DNA from: Candidatus Fonsibacter ubiquis
GTDB taxonomy: Bacteria; Pseudomonadota; Alphaproteobacteria; Pelagibacterales; Pelagibacteraceae
DNA length: 64,000 bases
Assembly (NCBI RefSeq): GCF_002688585.1
Contig: NZ_CP024034.1
Span: 611,501-675,500 of the forward strand
Reading direction: 5' to 3'
This document shows, piece by piece, positions 25,656-35,639 of this stretch. The stretch's first letter is position 1, and each line of letters opens with the position of its first letter. The notes beneath the pieces are model-generated. The model was not told where the DNA came from. It worked only from the letters and a program-made list of their open reading frames with translations, and ran no database searches. Both the position numbers and the translations under genes were made by a program.

Positions 25656-26501
25656 ATGTCTAAATATATTGCTGAAAGTTTTTACACTTGTTTATTTAAA
25701 ATTACTCATAACTTACAAGAGTTAACTAACGAAGCCCTTCAAGAAATAGATAGCAGAAAAGATGGAAAAGTTGAGGTTTTAGATGTTAAATTCAATAAAA
25801 GAAAGACTCGTTCATTAGCTGAAATTCAAGCCAATAAACCACAAAGTAAAGAACAAGAAGTTAAAGAGATTTCCAGCCAAAAAATAAGTGAAAACATTAC
25901 CTCATCAATTTTTAATAATATTCAAGATAACAAAGCTTCTTCTTTAACAATCGAAAACAAGGCCTTTAGTGAAAGAAGAAAAATGCCTGATCGTAGAAAG
26001 GGCTATATACAAAAAGCAATGATTGGAGATCACAAAGTTTACTTACACATTGGGGAATATGATGATGGTAGAGTTGGTGAAATTTTTATTGATACGAATA
26101 AAGAAGGTGAACTTGTAAGATCATTAATGAATAACTTTGCAATCGCAATATCACTAGGCCTTCAATATGGTGTTCCACTAGAAGAATATGTTGATGCTTT
26201 CATCAATACTAAGTTCGAGCCTTCTGGAAAAGTTAAGGGAAATGACAGAATTTTATCAGCATCTTCAATTCTAGATTATTTATTTAGAGAACTTGCAATT
26301 TCGTACCTTGGAAGAGAAGATCTTGCGCATACTCCTTCTATAAAGAAAACAGACCAAGCAGAAGACTCTGAAGAAAATGCTCAACTTATTGACGTTCTTA
26401 AAAATATTACAAGCAAAGGTTTCTTAAGAAATCAGTATAAAGAAAAATTAGTAGATCTTAGTAACATCAGACTAAATATTAAAAGTAAAAAAATAAATTA
26501 G
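25656..26501 (+). CDS. Standalone NrdJ C-terminal (TSCPD-type) domain protein
   Basis: 281 residues. The region from [12 protein letters not shown] (106-117) through [21 protein letters not shown] to [14 protein letters not shown] (about 225) strongly resembles the segment near the C-terminus of alphaproteobacterial B12-dependent ribonucleotide reductase (NrdJ). The catalytic barrel is absent, as is the cysteine-rich tail of NrdJ; the only cysteine is C12. The first 100 residues are of unknown origin and begin with a helix-like [16 protein letters not shown]. In Pseudomonas NrdJ is split into a and b parts, so this may be an NrdJb-like partner, or an orphan regulator. The end overlaps aspS by four bases. 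Confidence 0.7.
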   Translation: MSKYIAESFYTCLFKITHNLQELTNEALQEIDSRKDGKVEVLDVKFNKRKTRSLAEIQANKPQSKEQEVKEISSQKISENITSSIFNNIQDNKASSLTIENKAFSERRKMPDRRKGYIQKAMIGDHKVYLHIGEYDDGRVGEIFIDTNKEGELVRSLMNNFAIAISLGLQYGVPLEEYVDAFINTKFEPSGKVKGNDRILSASSILDYLFRELAISYLGREDLAHTPSIKKTDQAEDSEENAQLIDVLKNITSKGFLRNQYKEKLVDLSNIRLNIKSKKIN

Positions 26502-28288
26502 TCTTTTTTAACTAGTTTAATATTTAACTCTTTTAATTGTTTTTCAGAAACATCTGAGGGTGCATTCATCATTAAATCTTGTGCATTTTGATTTAATGGA
26601 AACATAGTAACTTCTCTAATATTCTTCTCACCAGCCAATAACATGATAATACGATCAATTCCTGGAGCTATTCCTCCATGCGGTGGTGCGCCATAAGATA
26701 AAGCATTAATCATTCCACTAAACTTATTATCAACTTCCTCTTTTGAATAACCTGCGATTTTAAATAACTTATACATTAATTCTGGAATGTGATTTCTAAT
26801 TGCCCCAGATGACAATTCAATTCCGTTACAAACAATATCATACTGGTAAGCTAATAATTCTAATGGGTCTGTTTTATCAATCAAATCCATAGGTGTTTGT
26901 GGCATAGAAAAAGGGTTGTGACTAAAATCAATCTTCTTATCAATTTCATTGTATTCAAACATTGGATAATCAGTGACCCAACAAAATTCAAAAACATTTT
27001 CTTTTATTAACTCTAAATTTTTTGCAATTTCAGTTCTAGCCCAAGCTGAAAATTTTTCAGCATTTTTCTTAATATCGCATATAAAAAAAATAGCATCTCC
27101 GCCTACAGCATTTACTTTTTTACACAAAGTATTTATTGCATCATTAGAGAAGAATTTAGCAATTGGTCCTTTTCCCTCTAACATACCATTGTTATTTTCA
27201 AGAATAATATAACCTAGTCCTGAAGCCCCTTCAGCTTTTGAACCTTTATCCAAATTATCAAAAAAACTTCTCGGCTTTGAAGATACATTTTTTGCGACAA
27301 CACATCTAACTACGGATTTTTTTTGAATTAATTTTTTAAATATTTCTAATTTAACATCTTCTCTCTCAAAAATTTCAGTTACATCGCTAATTTCAATTGG
27401 ATTTCTTAAATCTGGTTTATCTGTCCCAAACTTTAACATTGCATCTTTATATTTAAATCTTTTAAAAGGGGTTTTGCTAATTGAATAACCTTTACTGAAT
27501 TTTGTAAAAACTTCATGTAGCAATGGTTCTACTACTTGAAAAACATCTTCTTGTTCAACAAAAGACATCTCAATATCTAATTGGTAAAACTCACCTGGGC
27601 TTCTATCTGCTCTTGCATCTTCATCTCTAAAACATGGTGCGATTTGAAAATATCTATCAAAACCAGACATCATAATTAATTGTTTAAATTGCTGAGGCGC
27701 TTGGGGAAGAGCGTAAAACTTTCCTGGATTTAATCTACTTGGCACTAGAAAATCTCTTGCTCCTTCAGGACTAGAAGAAGTTAAAATTGGTGTTTGATAT
27801 TCCAAAAAACCAAGACTTTCCATTTTTTTTCTAATAAATGAGATAACCTTAGATCTTAATATAATATTTTGATGTAATTTTTTTCTTCTTAAATCTAAAT
27901 AACGATATTTTAATCTTATTTCTTCTGAATATTCTTGATCGCTAAAAACTGGTAGCGGAAGTTCTTTTGTTGAACCTAAAACATAAAAATTTTTTATTGA
28001 TACTTCAATGGAGCCTGTTGCTAATTCTTTATTAATAGTTTCTGGAGTTCTAGCAATAACCTCCCCTTCTATTCGAATAACAGTTTCTAATTTAATTTTT
28101 TCTAATGCTGAAAAATATTCATTTTTATTATCAATGACGCACTGGGTCATTCCATAATGGTCTCGTAAATCAATAAACAATAAATTACCATGATCACGTT
28201 TTTTATGAATCCATCCAGATAGAATAATTTGCTTACCAATATTATTAATTGTAAGTTCAGCGCAATTGTGAGTTCTATATTTATTCAA
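26498..28288 (-). CDS. aspS: Aspartyl-tRNA synthetase
   Basis: 596 residues, bacterial-type AspRS: an N-terminal OB-fold anticodon-binding domain (about 1-110), the class II catalytic core with motif 2 [19 protein letters not shown] near 221-239, the inserted GAD domain (about 290-420), and motif 3 [13 protein letters not shown] near the end. It charges tRNA-Asp; many alphaproteobacterial AspRS also charge tRNA-Asn (non-discriminating), which cannot be decided here. It starts 40 bases from the divergent rnd gene. Confidence 0.96.
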   Translation of the reverse strand: MNKYRTHNCAELTINNIGKQIILSGWIHKKRDHGNLLFIDLRDHYGMTQCVIDNKNEYFSALEKIKLETVIRIEGEVIARTPETINKELATGSIEVSIKNFYVLGSTKELPLPVFSDQEYSEEIRLKYRYLDLRRKKLHQNIILRSKVISFIRKKMESLGFLEYQTPILTSSSPEGARDFLVPSRLNPGKFYALPQAPQQFKQLIMMSGFDRYFQIAPCFRDEDARADRSPGEFYQLDIEMSFVEQEDVFQVVEPLLHEVFTKFSKGYSISKTPFKRFKYKDAMLKFGTDKPDLRNPIEISDVTEIFEREDVKLEIFKKLIQKKSVVRCVVAKNVSSKPRSFFDNLDKGSKAEGASGLGYIILENNNGMLEGKGPIAKFFSNDAINTLCKKVNAVGGDAIFFICDIKKNAEKFSAWARTEIAKNLELIKENVFEFCWVTDYPMFEYNEIDKKIDFSHNPFSMPQTPMDLIDKTDPLELLAYQYDIVCNGIELSSGAIRNHIPELMYKLFKIAGYSKEEVDNKFSGMINALSYGAPPHGGIAPGIDRIIMLLAGEKNIREVTMFPLNQNAQDLMMNAPSDVSEKQLKELNIKLVKKD

Positions 28289-28328
28289 ATCAAATCAACC
28301 TTTTTAATAATAAATTGAAATACAGTTA

Positions 28329-29189
28329 ATGTTCAAAAAAAACAATCATAATTTCTCATTTATTAGAAACAACAAAGAACTAGATCACTTTATTACAAAA
28401 ATTAAAAATAAAAAAAAATTTTATTTTGATACAGAATTTGAAAGAAGATCTACATACAAAGCGGTTCTATCAATTGTAGTAATTTTCGACGGGAAAAATA
28501 TTGGAATTATTGATTGTTTAGAAAAAAAAATAAATTTTAAAAAAATATTTAAATTCTTAAATAAAAAAAAAAATACACTAATAATTCATTCTTCTAGGCA
28601 GGATTTAGAAATATTTTTAACAATTGTTAAAAAAATTTTATTTACTGTTTTTGATACACAAATAGCAGCGTTGTTTAATGGTTATAACGAAACACCGTCT
28701 TATAAGAAGTTAGTCCAAGATTTTTGCAAGATTAATATTGATAAGTCATTACAAAAAGAAAATTGGCTAAAAAGACCAATTAGTGAAGAGAAAATTAATT
28801 ACTTAATTAACGATGTTTATTATCTAAAAATAATTTTTAATAAATTAAATTATAAATTGATAAAAAATAATAAATTAAAATTGTTTAATAAATTAATAAA
28901 AAAAGAAATATATAAAATATCTCACGAAGATTATCCTATTATTTTTAAAAAAAAATTAGGTAATAATATTTTAAATAACAAAAAGTTTATTAAAATTATA
29001 AGTTTAAGAAATAAAATAGCAAAAAAAATTAATCTTCCAAAAAATTGGGTATTTTCTGATAAAGAAATTATAAGGAGTCTAAAGAATGAAAAAATTTCTA
29101 TCATCTCAAAAAATTTAAATAAAAATAATATTAAAATTTTAACGAAACTAATTGTGAATTTTAAAAAAAACTTTAATAAAATTAACTAA
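28329..29189 (+). CDS. rnd: Ribonuclease D-like 3'-5' exonuclease
   Basis: 286 residues. The DEDDy exonuclease residues are visible: FDTEFER (D and E), HSSRQDLEI (D) and YLINDVYYL (Y and D). A shorter C-terminal HRDC-like part follows (about 215-286), against two HRDC domains in E. coli RNase D (375 residues). It trims 3' ends of tRNA precursors. Very lysine-rich and strongly AT-biased. It ends overlapping hda by eight bases; rnd near hda is a recurrent alphaproteobacterial order. Confidence 0.88.
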   Translation: MFKKNNHNFSFIRNNKELDHFITKIKNKKKFYFDTEFERRSTYKAVLSIVVIFDGKNIGIIDCLEKKINFKKIFKFLNKKKNTLIIHSSRQDLEIFLTIVKKILFTVFDTQIAALFNGYNETPSYKKLVQDFCKINIDKSLQKENWLKRPISEEKINYLINDVYYLKIIFNKLNYKLIKNNKLKLFNKLIKKEIYKISHEDYPIIFKKKLGNNILNNKKFIKIISLRNKIAKKINLPKNWVFSDKEIIRSLKNEKISIISKNLNKNNIKILTKLIVNFKKNFNKIN

Positions 29190-29844
29190 TATTATTTATT
29201 GCTTGATTAATAATTTTTGTATTTATTTTTTTTTTATATAATAAAGATAATTCATCTAAATTCTTAACAAATTTTGAAGCAGCCTCATAACTTCTCTCAA
29301 TATTTTTTAAAACAAAATCGACTTCTTTTTTTGTAATATTGATTTGTTTATCGGAGAGCATCTTTGTTAAAATTTGGTTAAATAATTCATCAGAGGGATT
29401 AGTGATTGCAACTGTAACTAATGAGTTTAAACGTGAAACTAAATCTTTTAATTTAAATGAAATGCTTCCTGATAATTTATTAGAAGTTAAGTAAATAAAT
29501 TTATTTTTACTTATAAAGTCGTTTAAAATTGTTTGAAAAAAAACTTCATCACTAAAAAAATCTATATCTTCTATAATTAAAACATTTTGAGATAATATTA
29601 AGTCTAAATTATTTTTATTAATATTTTTACTATCAAAAATTTTGGATTTAGCTTTATCGGAAAAAATTTTTGTTAGATAAGATTTTCCAGATTTTTTAGG
29701 ACCATAAATATTAATTCCCTTGAAACTCCAATTTGGCCATTCTTTAATTAACTTATAAGCTTCATAATTATTTTCTCCCACACAAAAATCTTCCTCATAA
29801 TAAAAACTTTTATCTGGAAATTTAAAAACTATTTGATTTTTCAT
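29182..29844 (-). CDS. hda: DnaA-related regulatory ATPase (Hda/HdaA)
   Basis: 220 residues from the ATG at 29844; an in-frame extension to 29928 adds a non-conserved hydrophobic stretch. The protein is a short DnaA-like AAA+ domain: FVGENN-like start (FCVGENNYEA), Walker A GPKKSGKSYL, Walker B LIIEDIDF, and sensor TSNKLS. It lacks the DnaA DNA-binding domain. Hda-type proteins promote hydrolysis of DnaA-ATP after replication starts. The divergent purM, typical of alphaproteobacteria, supports the name. Confidence 0.85.
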   Translation of the reverse strand: MKNQIVFKFPDKSFYYEEDFCVGENNYEAYKLIKEWPNWSFKGINIYGPKKSGKSYLTKIFSDKAKSKIFDSKNINKNNLDLILSQNVLIIEDIDFFSDEVFFQTILNDFISKNKFIYLTSNKLSGSISFKLKDLVSRLNSLVTVAITNPSDELFNQILTKMLSDKQINITKKEVDFVLKNIERSYEAASKFVKNLDELSLLYKKKINTKIINQAINNIS

Positions 29845-29945
29845 AAAAAAACATAAAACTACATTATTTTTACAAAAAAACTTATTTAAAAACCGATTGT
29901 AAAATAAGAAAACAAGTGTATTGCTCAAGTGTTAATATTTTTTTA

Positions 29946-30998
29946 ATGAATAATTCAAATTTTACTTATCTTAAAAGTGGTGTTGATATCGAAAAAACTA
30001 CTAATCTTGTTAAATTTATTTCCAAATTGTCAAAATCGACGAGAATTAAAGGAAGTGAAATTAAAAACTTTAAAAATATAGGAGGTTTTGGATCTGTATT
30101 TGATATAGGACAATATAAAATTAAAAATCCTTTAATTGTCACCTCAACTGATGGGGTTGGAACTAAGCTAGAAATAGCAAATCATTTAAATGACTTTAGA
30201 ACAATTGGCATTGATTTGGTTGCAATGTGCGTAAATGATTTAATTGTACAAGGCGCAAAACCTGTTGTCTTTTTAGACTATATTGCAATTCCAAAAGTTA
30301 TAGAAAAAAAATATAAGCAGATCTTATCTGGTATAGCAAAAGGTTGTAGAATTGCCGGCTGTTCTTTATCCGGTGGTGAAACTGCAGAAATGCCGGGGAT
30401 ATATACTGGAAATTCTTTTGATTTAGCTGGCTTTGCCGTTGGTATCGTAGGAAAAAAAGATGTCCTTACAGGAAATTCAATTAAAAAAGGTGATATAATA
30501 TTGGCAGTGCCTTCATCAGGAGCTCATTCTAATGGATATTCTTTGATAAGAAAAATTTTAAAAGATAAAAAAATTAAATTTAAGAATAATAAAAAATTAT
30601 ACAAAGATCTTTTAACTCCAACTAAAATTTACGTTAAGGAAATATTAAAACTTCATAAAATGAAGTTAATAAATGGCTGCGCACATATCACAGGTGGAGG
30701 GATTGTTGAGAACTTACCCAGAGTTATTCCAAATAACTATAGTGCTAAAATAAACCTTTCTAAAATAAAACCTAATAAAATTACAAAATGGATAAAATCA
30801 AATGGTGTTAATGATCATGAAATGCTTAAAACATTTAACTGTGGTGTTGGTTTCTGTATAATTGCACATAAAAAGAACTATCAAAAAATCAAGAAAGTTT
30901 TTGACAAATCTTCAGTCCCTTATGAAATTGGAACTATTATAAAAAGTAATATTAATAAAAAAATTATATTAAATGAAAAAATTAACTGGAAATATTAA
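29946..30998 (+). CDS. purM: Phosphoribosylaminoimidazole (AIR) synthetase
   Basis: 350 residues from the ATG at 29946, chosen because LKSGVDIEKTTNLV lies close after it as in other PurM; the upstream in-frame codons add nothing conserved. It converts FGAM to AIR in purine synthesis. Landmarks are FGSVFDIGQ, STDGVGTKLEIA, GGETAEMPG and the late HITGGGIVENLPR. Its end overlaps purN by 26 bases, so both are probably translated together. Confidence 0.96.
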   Translation: MNNSNFTYLKSGVDIEKTTNLVKFISKLSKSTRIKGSEIKNFKNIGGFGSVFDIGQYKIKNPLIVTSTDGVGTKLEIANHLNDFRTIGIDLVAMCVNDLIVQGAKPVVFLDYIAIPKVIEKKYKQILSGIAKGCRIAGCSLSGGETAEMPGIYTGNSFDLAGFAVGIVGKKDVLTGNSIKKGDIILAVPSSGAHSNGYSLIRKILKDKKIKFKNNKKLYKDLLTPTKIYVKEILKLHKMKLINGCAHITGGGIVENLPRVIPNNYSAKINLSKIKPNKITKWIKSNGVNDHEMLKTFNCGVGFCIIAHKKNYQKIKKVFDKSSVPYEIGTIIKSNINKKIILNEKINWKY

Positions 30999-31551
30999 TA
31001 TTGGTGTTTTTATTTCTGGTAGAGGTTCTAATTTAAAAGAATTAATCAGGTACTCAAAAAAAAATAATACTAATTGGAAAATTAAATTAGTTATCTCGAA
31101 TAAAAAGGAAGCTAAAGGTTTGATTTATGCAAAAAAAAATAAAATTCAAAATTACGCAATAGAAAAAAAGAAGCCTGAATTTGAAAAAAAATCTTTAAGT
31201 ATCTTAAAAAAAAATAAAATTAATTTATTATGTTTAGCAGGATTTATGAGAATTTTATCAAATGAATTTATTAAAAAATGTAAATTTAAAATTATTAATA
31301 TTCATCCTTCACTACTGCCAAAATATAAAGGCTTAAATACTCATGAAAGGGCAATAAAAGCAGGTGATAAATACGCAGGATCTACAGTTCATTATGTAAC
31401 AGCAAAACTTGATTCTGGTAAAAAAATTTTACAAACAAAAGTTAAAATTTTTAAGGCAGATAATCCTAATACTCTCGCTAAAAGAGTTTTAAAAGCAGAA
31501 CATCAGATTTATCCAAAAGCAGTAGATATTGTTTGTAAAAAAATAATTTAA
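30973..31551 (+). CDS. purN: Phosphoribosylglycinamide (GAR) formyltransferase
   Basis: 192 residues. It formylates GAR with 10-formyl-THF in purine synthesis. GVFISGRGSNLKEL binds phosphate, INIHPSLLPKYKG holds the catalytic Asn-His pair, and the DSGKKILQ segment with the preceding GSTVHYV completes the active site. It overlaps purM by 26 bases in another frame, a long overlap for this conserved pair. Convergent ndk starts its stop codon three bases further on. Confidence 0.95.
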   Translation: MKKLTGNINIGVFISGRGSNLKELIRYSKKNNTNWKIKLVISNKKEAKGLIYAKKNKIQNYAIEKKKPEFEKKSLSILKKNKINLLCLAGFMRILSNEFIKKCKFKIINIHPSLLPKYKGLNTHERAIKAGDKYAGSTVHYVTAKLDSGKKILQTKVKIFKADNPNTLAKRVLKAEHQIYPKAVDIVCKKII

Positions 31552-31554
31552 AAA

Positions 31555-31956
31555 TTATTCTTTAAAGAAAAAATCAATTTCAATTTTAGCATTTTCTTTA
31601 CTATCAGAGCCATGAACAGAATTTTTATCCAAAGAAATCCCATATAAGTTTCTAATAGTGCCTTTAGCTGCATCTTTTGGATTTGTCGCACCCATAATCT
31701 CTCTATTTTTAGCAACTGCATTATCACCTTCTAGTACCGAAACCACTACAGGACTTGAGCTCATGTATGTGCAGAGATCGTTAAAAAAGGGTCTATTTTT
31801 ATGAACAAAATAAAAATCTTCTGCCATTTTTTTAGATAATTTAATTTTTTTGATTGAGTAAATTTTTAATGAATTTTTTTCAAAAATACTGAGTATTTGA
31901 CCAACTAGATTTCTTTCAACTGCATCTGGCTTTATTATTGATAAAGTTTTTTCCAT
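31555..31956 (-). CDS. ndk: Nucleoside diphosphate kinase
   Basis: 133 residues, somewhat shorter than the usual 140. It equilibrates nucleoside di- and triphosphates through a phosphohistidine, H115 in [19 protein letters not shown]-type start (here [14 protein letters not shown]) and the RxxMGATNP segment are conserved. It lies between purN and pepA, one base from pepA. Confidence 0.96.
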   Translation of the reverse strand: MEKTLSIIKPDAVERNLVGQILSIFEKNSLKIYSIKKIKLSKKMAEDFYFVHKNRPFFNDLCTYMSSSPVVVSVLEGDNAVAKNREIMGATNPKDAAKGTIRNLYGISLDKNSVHGSDSKENAKIEIDFFFKE

Positions 31957-31957
31957 A

Positions 31958-33424
31958 CTACTCGTAATATTTTTCTACAAATTTATTTAATAATTTAACC
32001 CCAAAACCAGTAGCTCCTGTTGGGATAATATCTAAATCTTTTTTTGTCCAAGCCATACCAGCAATATCTAAATGAGCCCAAGGTGTTTTATTTTTTAAAA
32101 ATCTTTGTAAAAATTGAGCTGCGGTAATGGATCCGGCTCCTCCAGAATAATTAATATTTTGAATATCAGCAATTTTAGAATCCATTAATTTGTCATAGTT
32201 TTTATGAAGTGGAAATCTCCACAATTTTTCATTTTCTATCTCTCCTGCATTAATTAATTTTTCTGATAATTTATCATCATTTGAAAATAGGCCTGCGTAT
32301 TCGTTACCTAAAGAAACAACTATTGCCCCAGTTAAAGTTGCTAAATCAATTATAAATTCTGGATTATATTGTTCATCTATATAATAAATTGCATCAGCAA
32401 GAATTAATCTTCCTTCAGCATCAGTATTTAAAACTTCAATTGTTTTTCCAGAATAAGATTTCACAATATCTCCTGGTCTTTGAGCTGAACCACCAGGCAT
32501 ATTCTCAACTAGTGCTACAGTGCCAATAACGTAAGACTTGGATTTTCTTAATGCCAAAGTTTTCATTAGTCCAACAACTGCACCAGCTCCAGCCATATCA
32601 TATTTCATATCCTCCATGAATTTTGCTGGTTTTAAAGAAATGCCACCCGTATCAAAGCAAACGCCTTTACCAATAAAAGAAAGTGGTTTCTTATTTTTAG
32701 AATTAGTTGGTTTCCATTTAATTGTCACAAAATAAGGTAAATTTTTGCTACCTTGGGCAACACCAAGCAAAGCATTCATTCCAATTTTTTTCAATTTAGA
32801 ATGATCAAAAACTTCAACTTTAAGTCCTAATTTAGAAAGTTTTTTAATTTCATTAACGAACGCTTGAGGATTTAAGTAATTTGGAGGCTCAGAAACCAAA
32901 TCTCTTGTTAAAAAAACTCCACTAACAATATTATTAATATTATTTTTAATCTTAGAAAAAAAATTTTTGTTTTTAGTACTAATTAACAAATTTATTTTTT
33001 CATTAATATTTTCATTTTTCTTAAAGAGTGTTTTATACTTATTAAAAGAGTATTTTTTTAAAAAGCTTCCTAAAAAGAAATTAAAATAAAAACTTTCTAG
33101 TGATTTGTCTTCCTTAGAAAAAATTACATTAATTTCTTTTGCCGACTTGATTTCATTAATAACTTTACTGCCAATATTTTGATTCTCAAAATTATTTTGA
33201 TATTCATTTTGGTTTATAAAAATAATCTTTTTAGGTCTTGTGCTGTGATAATTAAACACAAAATAATCCTCATTTTTATTTTTTAATAAAATAGAATTGA
33301 TTTCTTTATAATTTATATTGGTAAATGTTAATTTTTCTGGATTAAATGAAAAATTTTTTTCACAAAAAAAAATATAAAAATCTGAATTGTTATTGGTATT
33401 TGGGATTATCTTTAAATCTAACAT
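31958..33424 (-). CDS. pepA: Leucyl aminopeptidase (M17)
   Basis: 488 residues: a poorly conserved N-terminal domain (about 1-165) and the M17 catalytic domain with [25 protein letters not shown] and [13 protein letters not shown] (near 338), which carry the two-zinc ligands. It removes N-terminal residues from peptides in the cytoplasm; some homologues also bind DNA. Divergent lptF starts only 28 bases away, the classic pepA-lptF arrangement. Confidence 0.95.
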   Translation of the reverse strand: MLDLKIIPNTNNNSDFYIFFCEKNFSFNPEKLTFTNINYKEINSILLKNKNEDYFVFNYHSTRPKKIIFINQNEYQNNFENQNIGSKVINEIKSAKEINVIFSKEDKSLESFYFNFFLGSFLKKYSFNKYKTLFKKNENINEKINLLISTKNKNFFSKIKNNINNIVSGVFLTRDLVSEPPNYLNPQAFVNEIKKLSKLGLKVEVFDHSKLKKIGMNALLGVAQGSKNLPYFVTIKWKPTNSKNKKPLSFIGKGVCFDTGGISLKPAKFMEDMKYDMAGAGAVVGLMKTLALRKSKSYVIGTVALVENMPGGSAQRPGDIVKSYSGKTIEVLNTDAEGRLILADAIYYIDEQYNPEFIIDLATLTGAIVVSLGNEYAGLFSNDDKLSEKLINAGEIENEKLWRFPLHKNYDKLMDSKIADIQNINYSGGAGSITAAQFLQRFLKNKTPWAHLDIAGMAWTKKDLDIIPTGATGFGVKLLNKFVEKYYE

Positions 33425-33426
33425 GA

Positions 33427-33435
33427 TGGTATAAG
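33427..33435 (+). promoter_or_regulatory. Extended -10 element before lptF
   Basis: TGGTATAAG lies 18 bases before the lptF ATG within the 28-base gap to divergent pepA. The predicted transcript would have a leader of only about ten bases. The same nonamer precedes the gene at 13401. Confidence 0.4.
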
Positions 33436-33452
33436 ATCATATACATATCAAA

Positions 33453-34544
33453 ATGAAAAAAAACAAGTTAGGAAACTATTTTATTAAAGAATTTCTAAAA
33501 AATTATCTTTCTATACTATTTGCATTCGGAATAATTATTTGGATCACACAAGCAGTGAGACTTCTTGACTTGATTTCAGAGGACGGAAACTCAATACGTA
33601 CTTATTTTTTATATATAATATCAACCTTGCCGAAAATTATTTCAAGAATATCAATAATAATTTTTTTTATATCTCTTATGGTAACAATATCTAGATTTGA
33701 AAATAACAATGAACTTAAAGCTATATGGTTCAGTGGATTAAATAAAAAGAAATTTATAAACTATTTAGTAAAATACTCTATTCTGCTTACATTTATAATA
33801 ATTTTAATAAGGTTGTTTATAGTTCCATATTTTTCAAATTATTCAAGAAATTTACTATTATATTCAGAAGTAGGATCAATAGCTCCATTAATAAAAGAAA
33901 ATAATTTTAATAATCCACTAAAGGAAGTTACAGTTTATGTTGAGAAAAAAAATCAAATTAATGAAATTGATGAAATTATATTATTCGAAAATAACGAAGA
34001 AAGAAATAAAACGATAATTGCAAAATCTGGAGTTATAGTTAAAGAGAATAATAAAAATTTAATAGTACTGGTTGATGGCAGTATTCAAGAAAAAGATAAA
34101 AATGGAAAAATATCTATTATAGATTTCGATAAGATAACACTTGATTTACAACAATATAATAAAAAAACTAACGATTATTTTAAATTTCATGAAATGTTTT
34201 CATTAGAATTAATTCAAAAACTTTTAGAGGATACAGATATTCGCAAAAAAGATATAATTAATGAATTAAGTTTTAGAATTATCATTCCACTATTTATTCC
34301 CTCTTTAGTTTTCCTTGGATTTTTTTTAATAGCAATAAATAAAGAGTTGATTAATAGTAATTTAATAAAAATTATAATTTTTTTAAGTGGAATTTTTACT
34401 ATATTTACAGGAGAAATCTTGCTAAATTTAAGCTCAAAAATAAATCACATAAATTTATTTTTATTTTTTAGTCCATTTTTATTTCTAGTTATTAATAAAT
34501 TATTATTAAATTATTTTCTCATATATCAAAAAAATAAATCCTAA
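33453..34544 (+). CDS. lptF: LPS export permease LptF
   Basis: 363 residues of the YjgP/YjgQ family: three hydrophobic helices in the first 120 residues, a periplasmic beta domain (about 125-265), and three helices at the C-terminus. With LptG and the ATPase LptB it extracts LPS from the inner membrane. It directly precedes lptG with no gap, and lptD follows, so the LPS export genes form one operon here. This implies an outer membrane with LPS. Confidence 0.93.
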   Translation: MKKNKLGNYFIKEFLKNYLSILFAFGIIIWITQAVRLLDLISEDGNSIRTYFLYIISTLPKIISRISIIIFFISLMVTISRFENNNELKAIWFSGLNKKKFINYLVKYSILLTFIIILIRLFIVPYFSNYSRNLLLYSEVGSIAPLIKENNFNNPLKEVTVYVEKKNQINEIDEIILFENNEERNKTIIAKSGVIVKENNKNLIVLVDGSIQEKDKNGKISIIDFDKITLDLQQYNKKTNDYFKFHEMFSLELIQKLLEDTDIRKKDIINELSFRIIIPLFIPSLVFLGFFLIAINKELINSNLIKIIIFLSGIFTIFTGEILLNLSSKINHINLFLFFSPFLFLVINKLLLNYFLIYQKNKS

Positions 34545-35639
34545 ATGCTTAAATCAATTAACCAATATATAATTAAAGAATTTTTAAAAAGTTTATTAGT
34601 AGTAACGACAATAATTTTTTTTGTAATTTTGCTCATAACTTTACTTGATGAATTTTCTTTTTTTAAAGCAAACCGAGATATGAAATTGATTCATTTTATA
34701 TTTATTACTTTTTTTAAAATTCCAAATTTTATATTTACGCTATTTCCTTTTGTAATTTTATTTTCTGGAATTGTTTTTTTTTTAAAAATTTATAATTATA
34801 ACGAAATTATATCTTTAAGAGTAATGGGATACTCTAACCTTCAAATTTTATTAATACCGGCATTAGCATGTTTTTTTATTGGTTACTTAATTATTTTTCT
34901 AGTAGTTCCTTTTTCTTCTTCATTATTGAAATATTCTGAAGAACTAAAATCTAATTATGACCAAAATAAAAATATTATATTTCTTAATCAAACTGGAGTA
35001 TGGATTATAGATAAAAGTATAAAAGAAAAAAACATTATTCGAATTAAAAAAATTGATAAAAATTTTTCAGTAATAAACGATATTACAATTTATAATTATG
35101 ATCTAAATAATAACTTTATAAAAAGAATAGATGCTCAAGATGGAGAAATTAATGATAATAATTGGCAATTAAATAAAGCAAAAGTTATTTTTATAAATAA
35201 CAAGAGTGTTAAAGAAAATTACTTAAATATTTATAATTACAAAACTAATATAAAAATTAATGAATTGCGTAACATTTACAAAAATGCAGAAACAACCTCT
35301 TTATTAAATATTACTAGAGAAATATCAATATTAGAGGATAAAGGATACTCTACTATAGATCTTAAAATCAGATATCAAAAATTAATATCATTCCCAATAT
35401 ATTTATTATCGATGTCTATTCTTTCTGGACTCATGATCATTAATTTGGGAAAGACTTCAAATTATATAAAATATGGAAGTTATGGAGTATTAATAAGTGT
35501 AATATTATACTTTTTAAATGACTTATCTATTACAATGGCAAAATCTGAAATAATAGCTGTAGATTTTTCAGTATGGATACCTATATTTCTAATAATTTTA
35601 ATAAACTTAGTTGGAATTACACAGGTTAATGCAAAGTAA
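34545..35639 (+). CDS. lptG: LPS export permease LptG
   Basis: 364 residues with the same layout as LptF: N-terminal helices with FFVILLITLLDE, periplasmic domain (about 130-265) and C-terminal helices. It is the partner permease in LptB2FG. It starts one base after lptF stops and overlaps lptD by 11 bases. Confidence 0.92.
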   Translation: MLKSINQYIIKEFLKSLLVVTTIIFFVILLITLLDEFSFFKANRDMKLIHFIFITFFKIPNFIFTLFPFVILFSGIVFFLKIYNYNEIISLRVMGYSNLQILLIPALACFFIGYLIIFLVVPFSSSLLKYSEELKSNYDQNKNIIFLNQTGVWIIDKSIKEKNIIRIKKIDKNFSVINDITIYNYDLNNNFIKRIDAQDGEINDNNWQLNKAKVIFINNKSVKENYLNIYNYKTNIKINELRNIYKNAETTSLLNITREISILEDKGYSTIDLKIRYQKLISFPIYLLSMSILSGLMIINLGKTSNYIKYGSYGVLISVILYFLNDLSITMAKSEIIAVDFSVWIPIFLIILINLVGITQVNAK

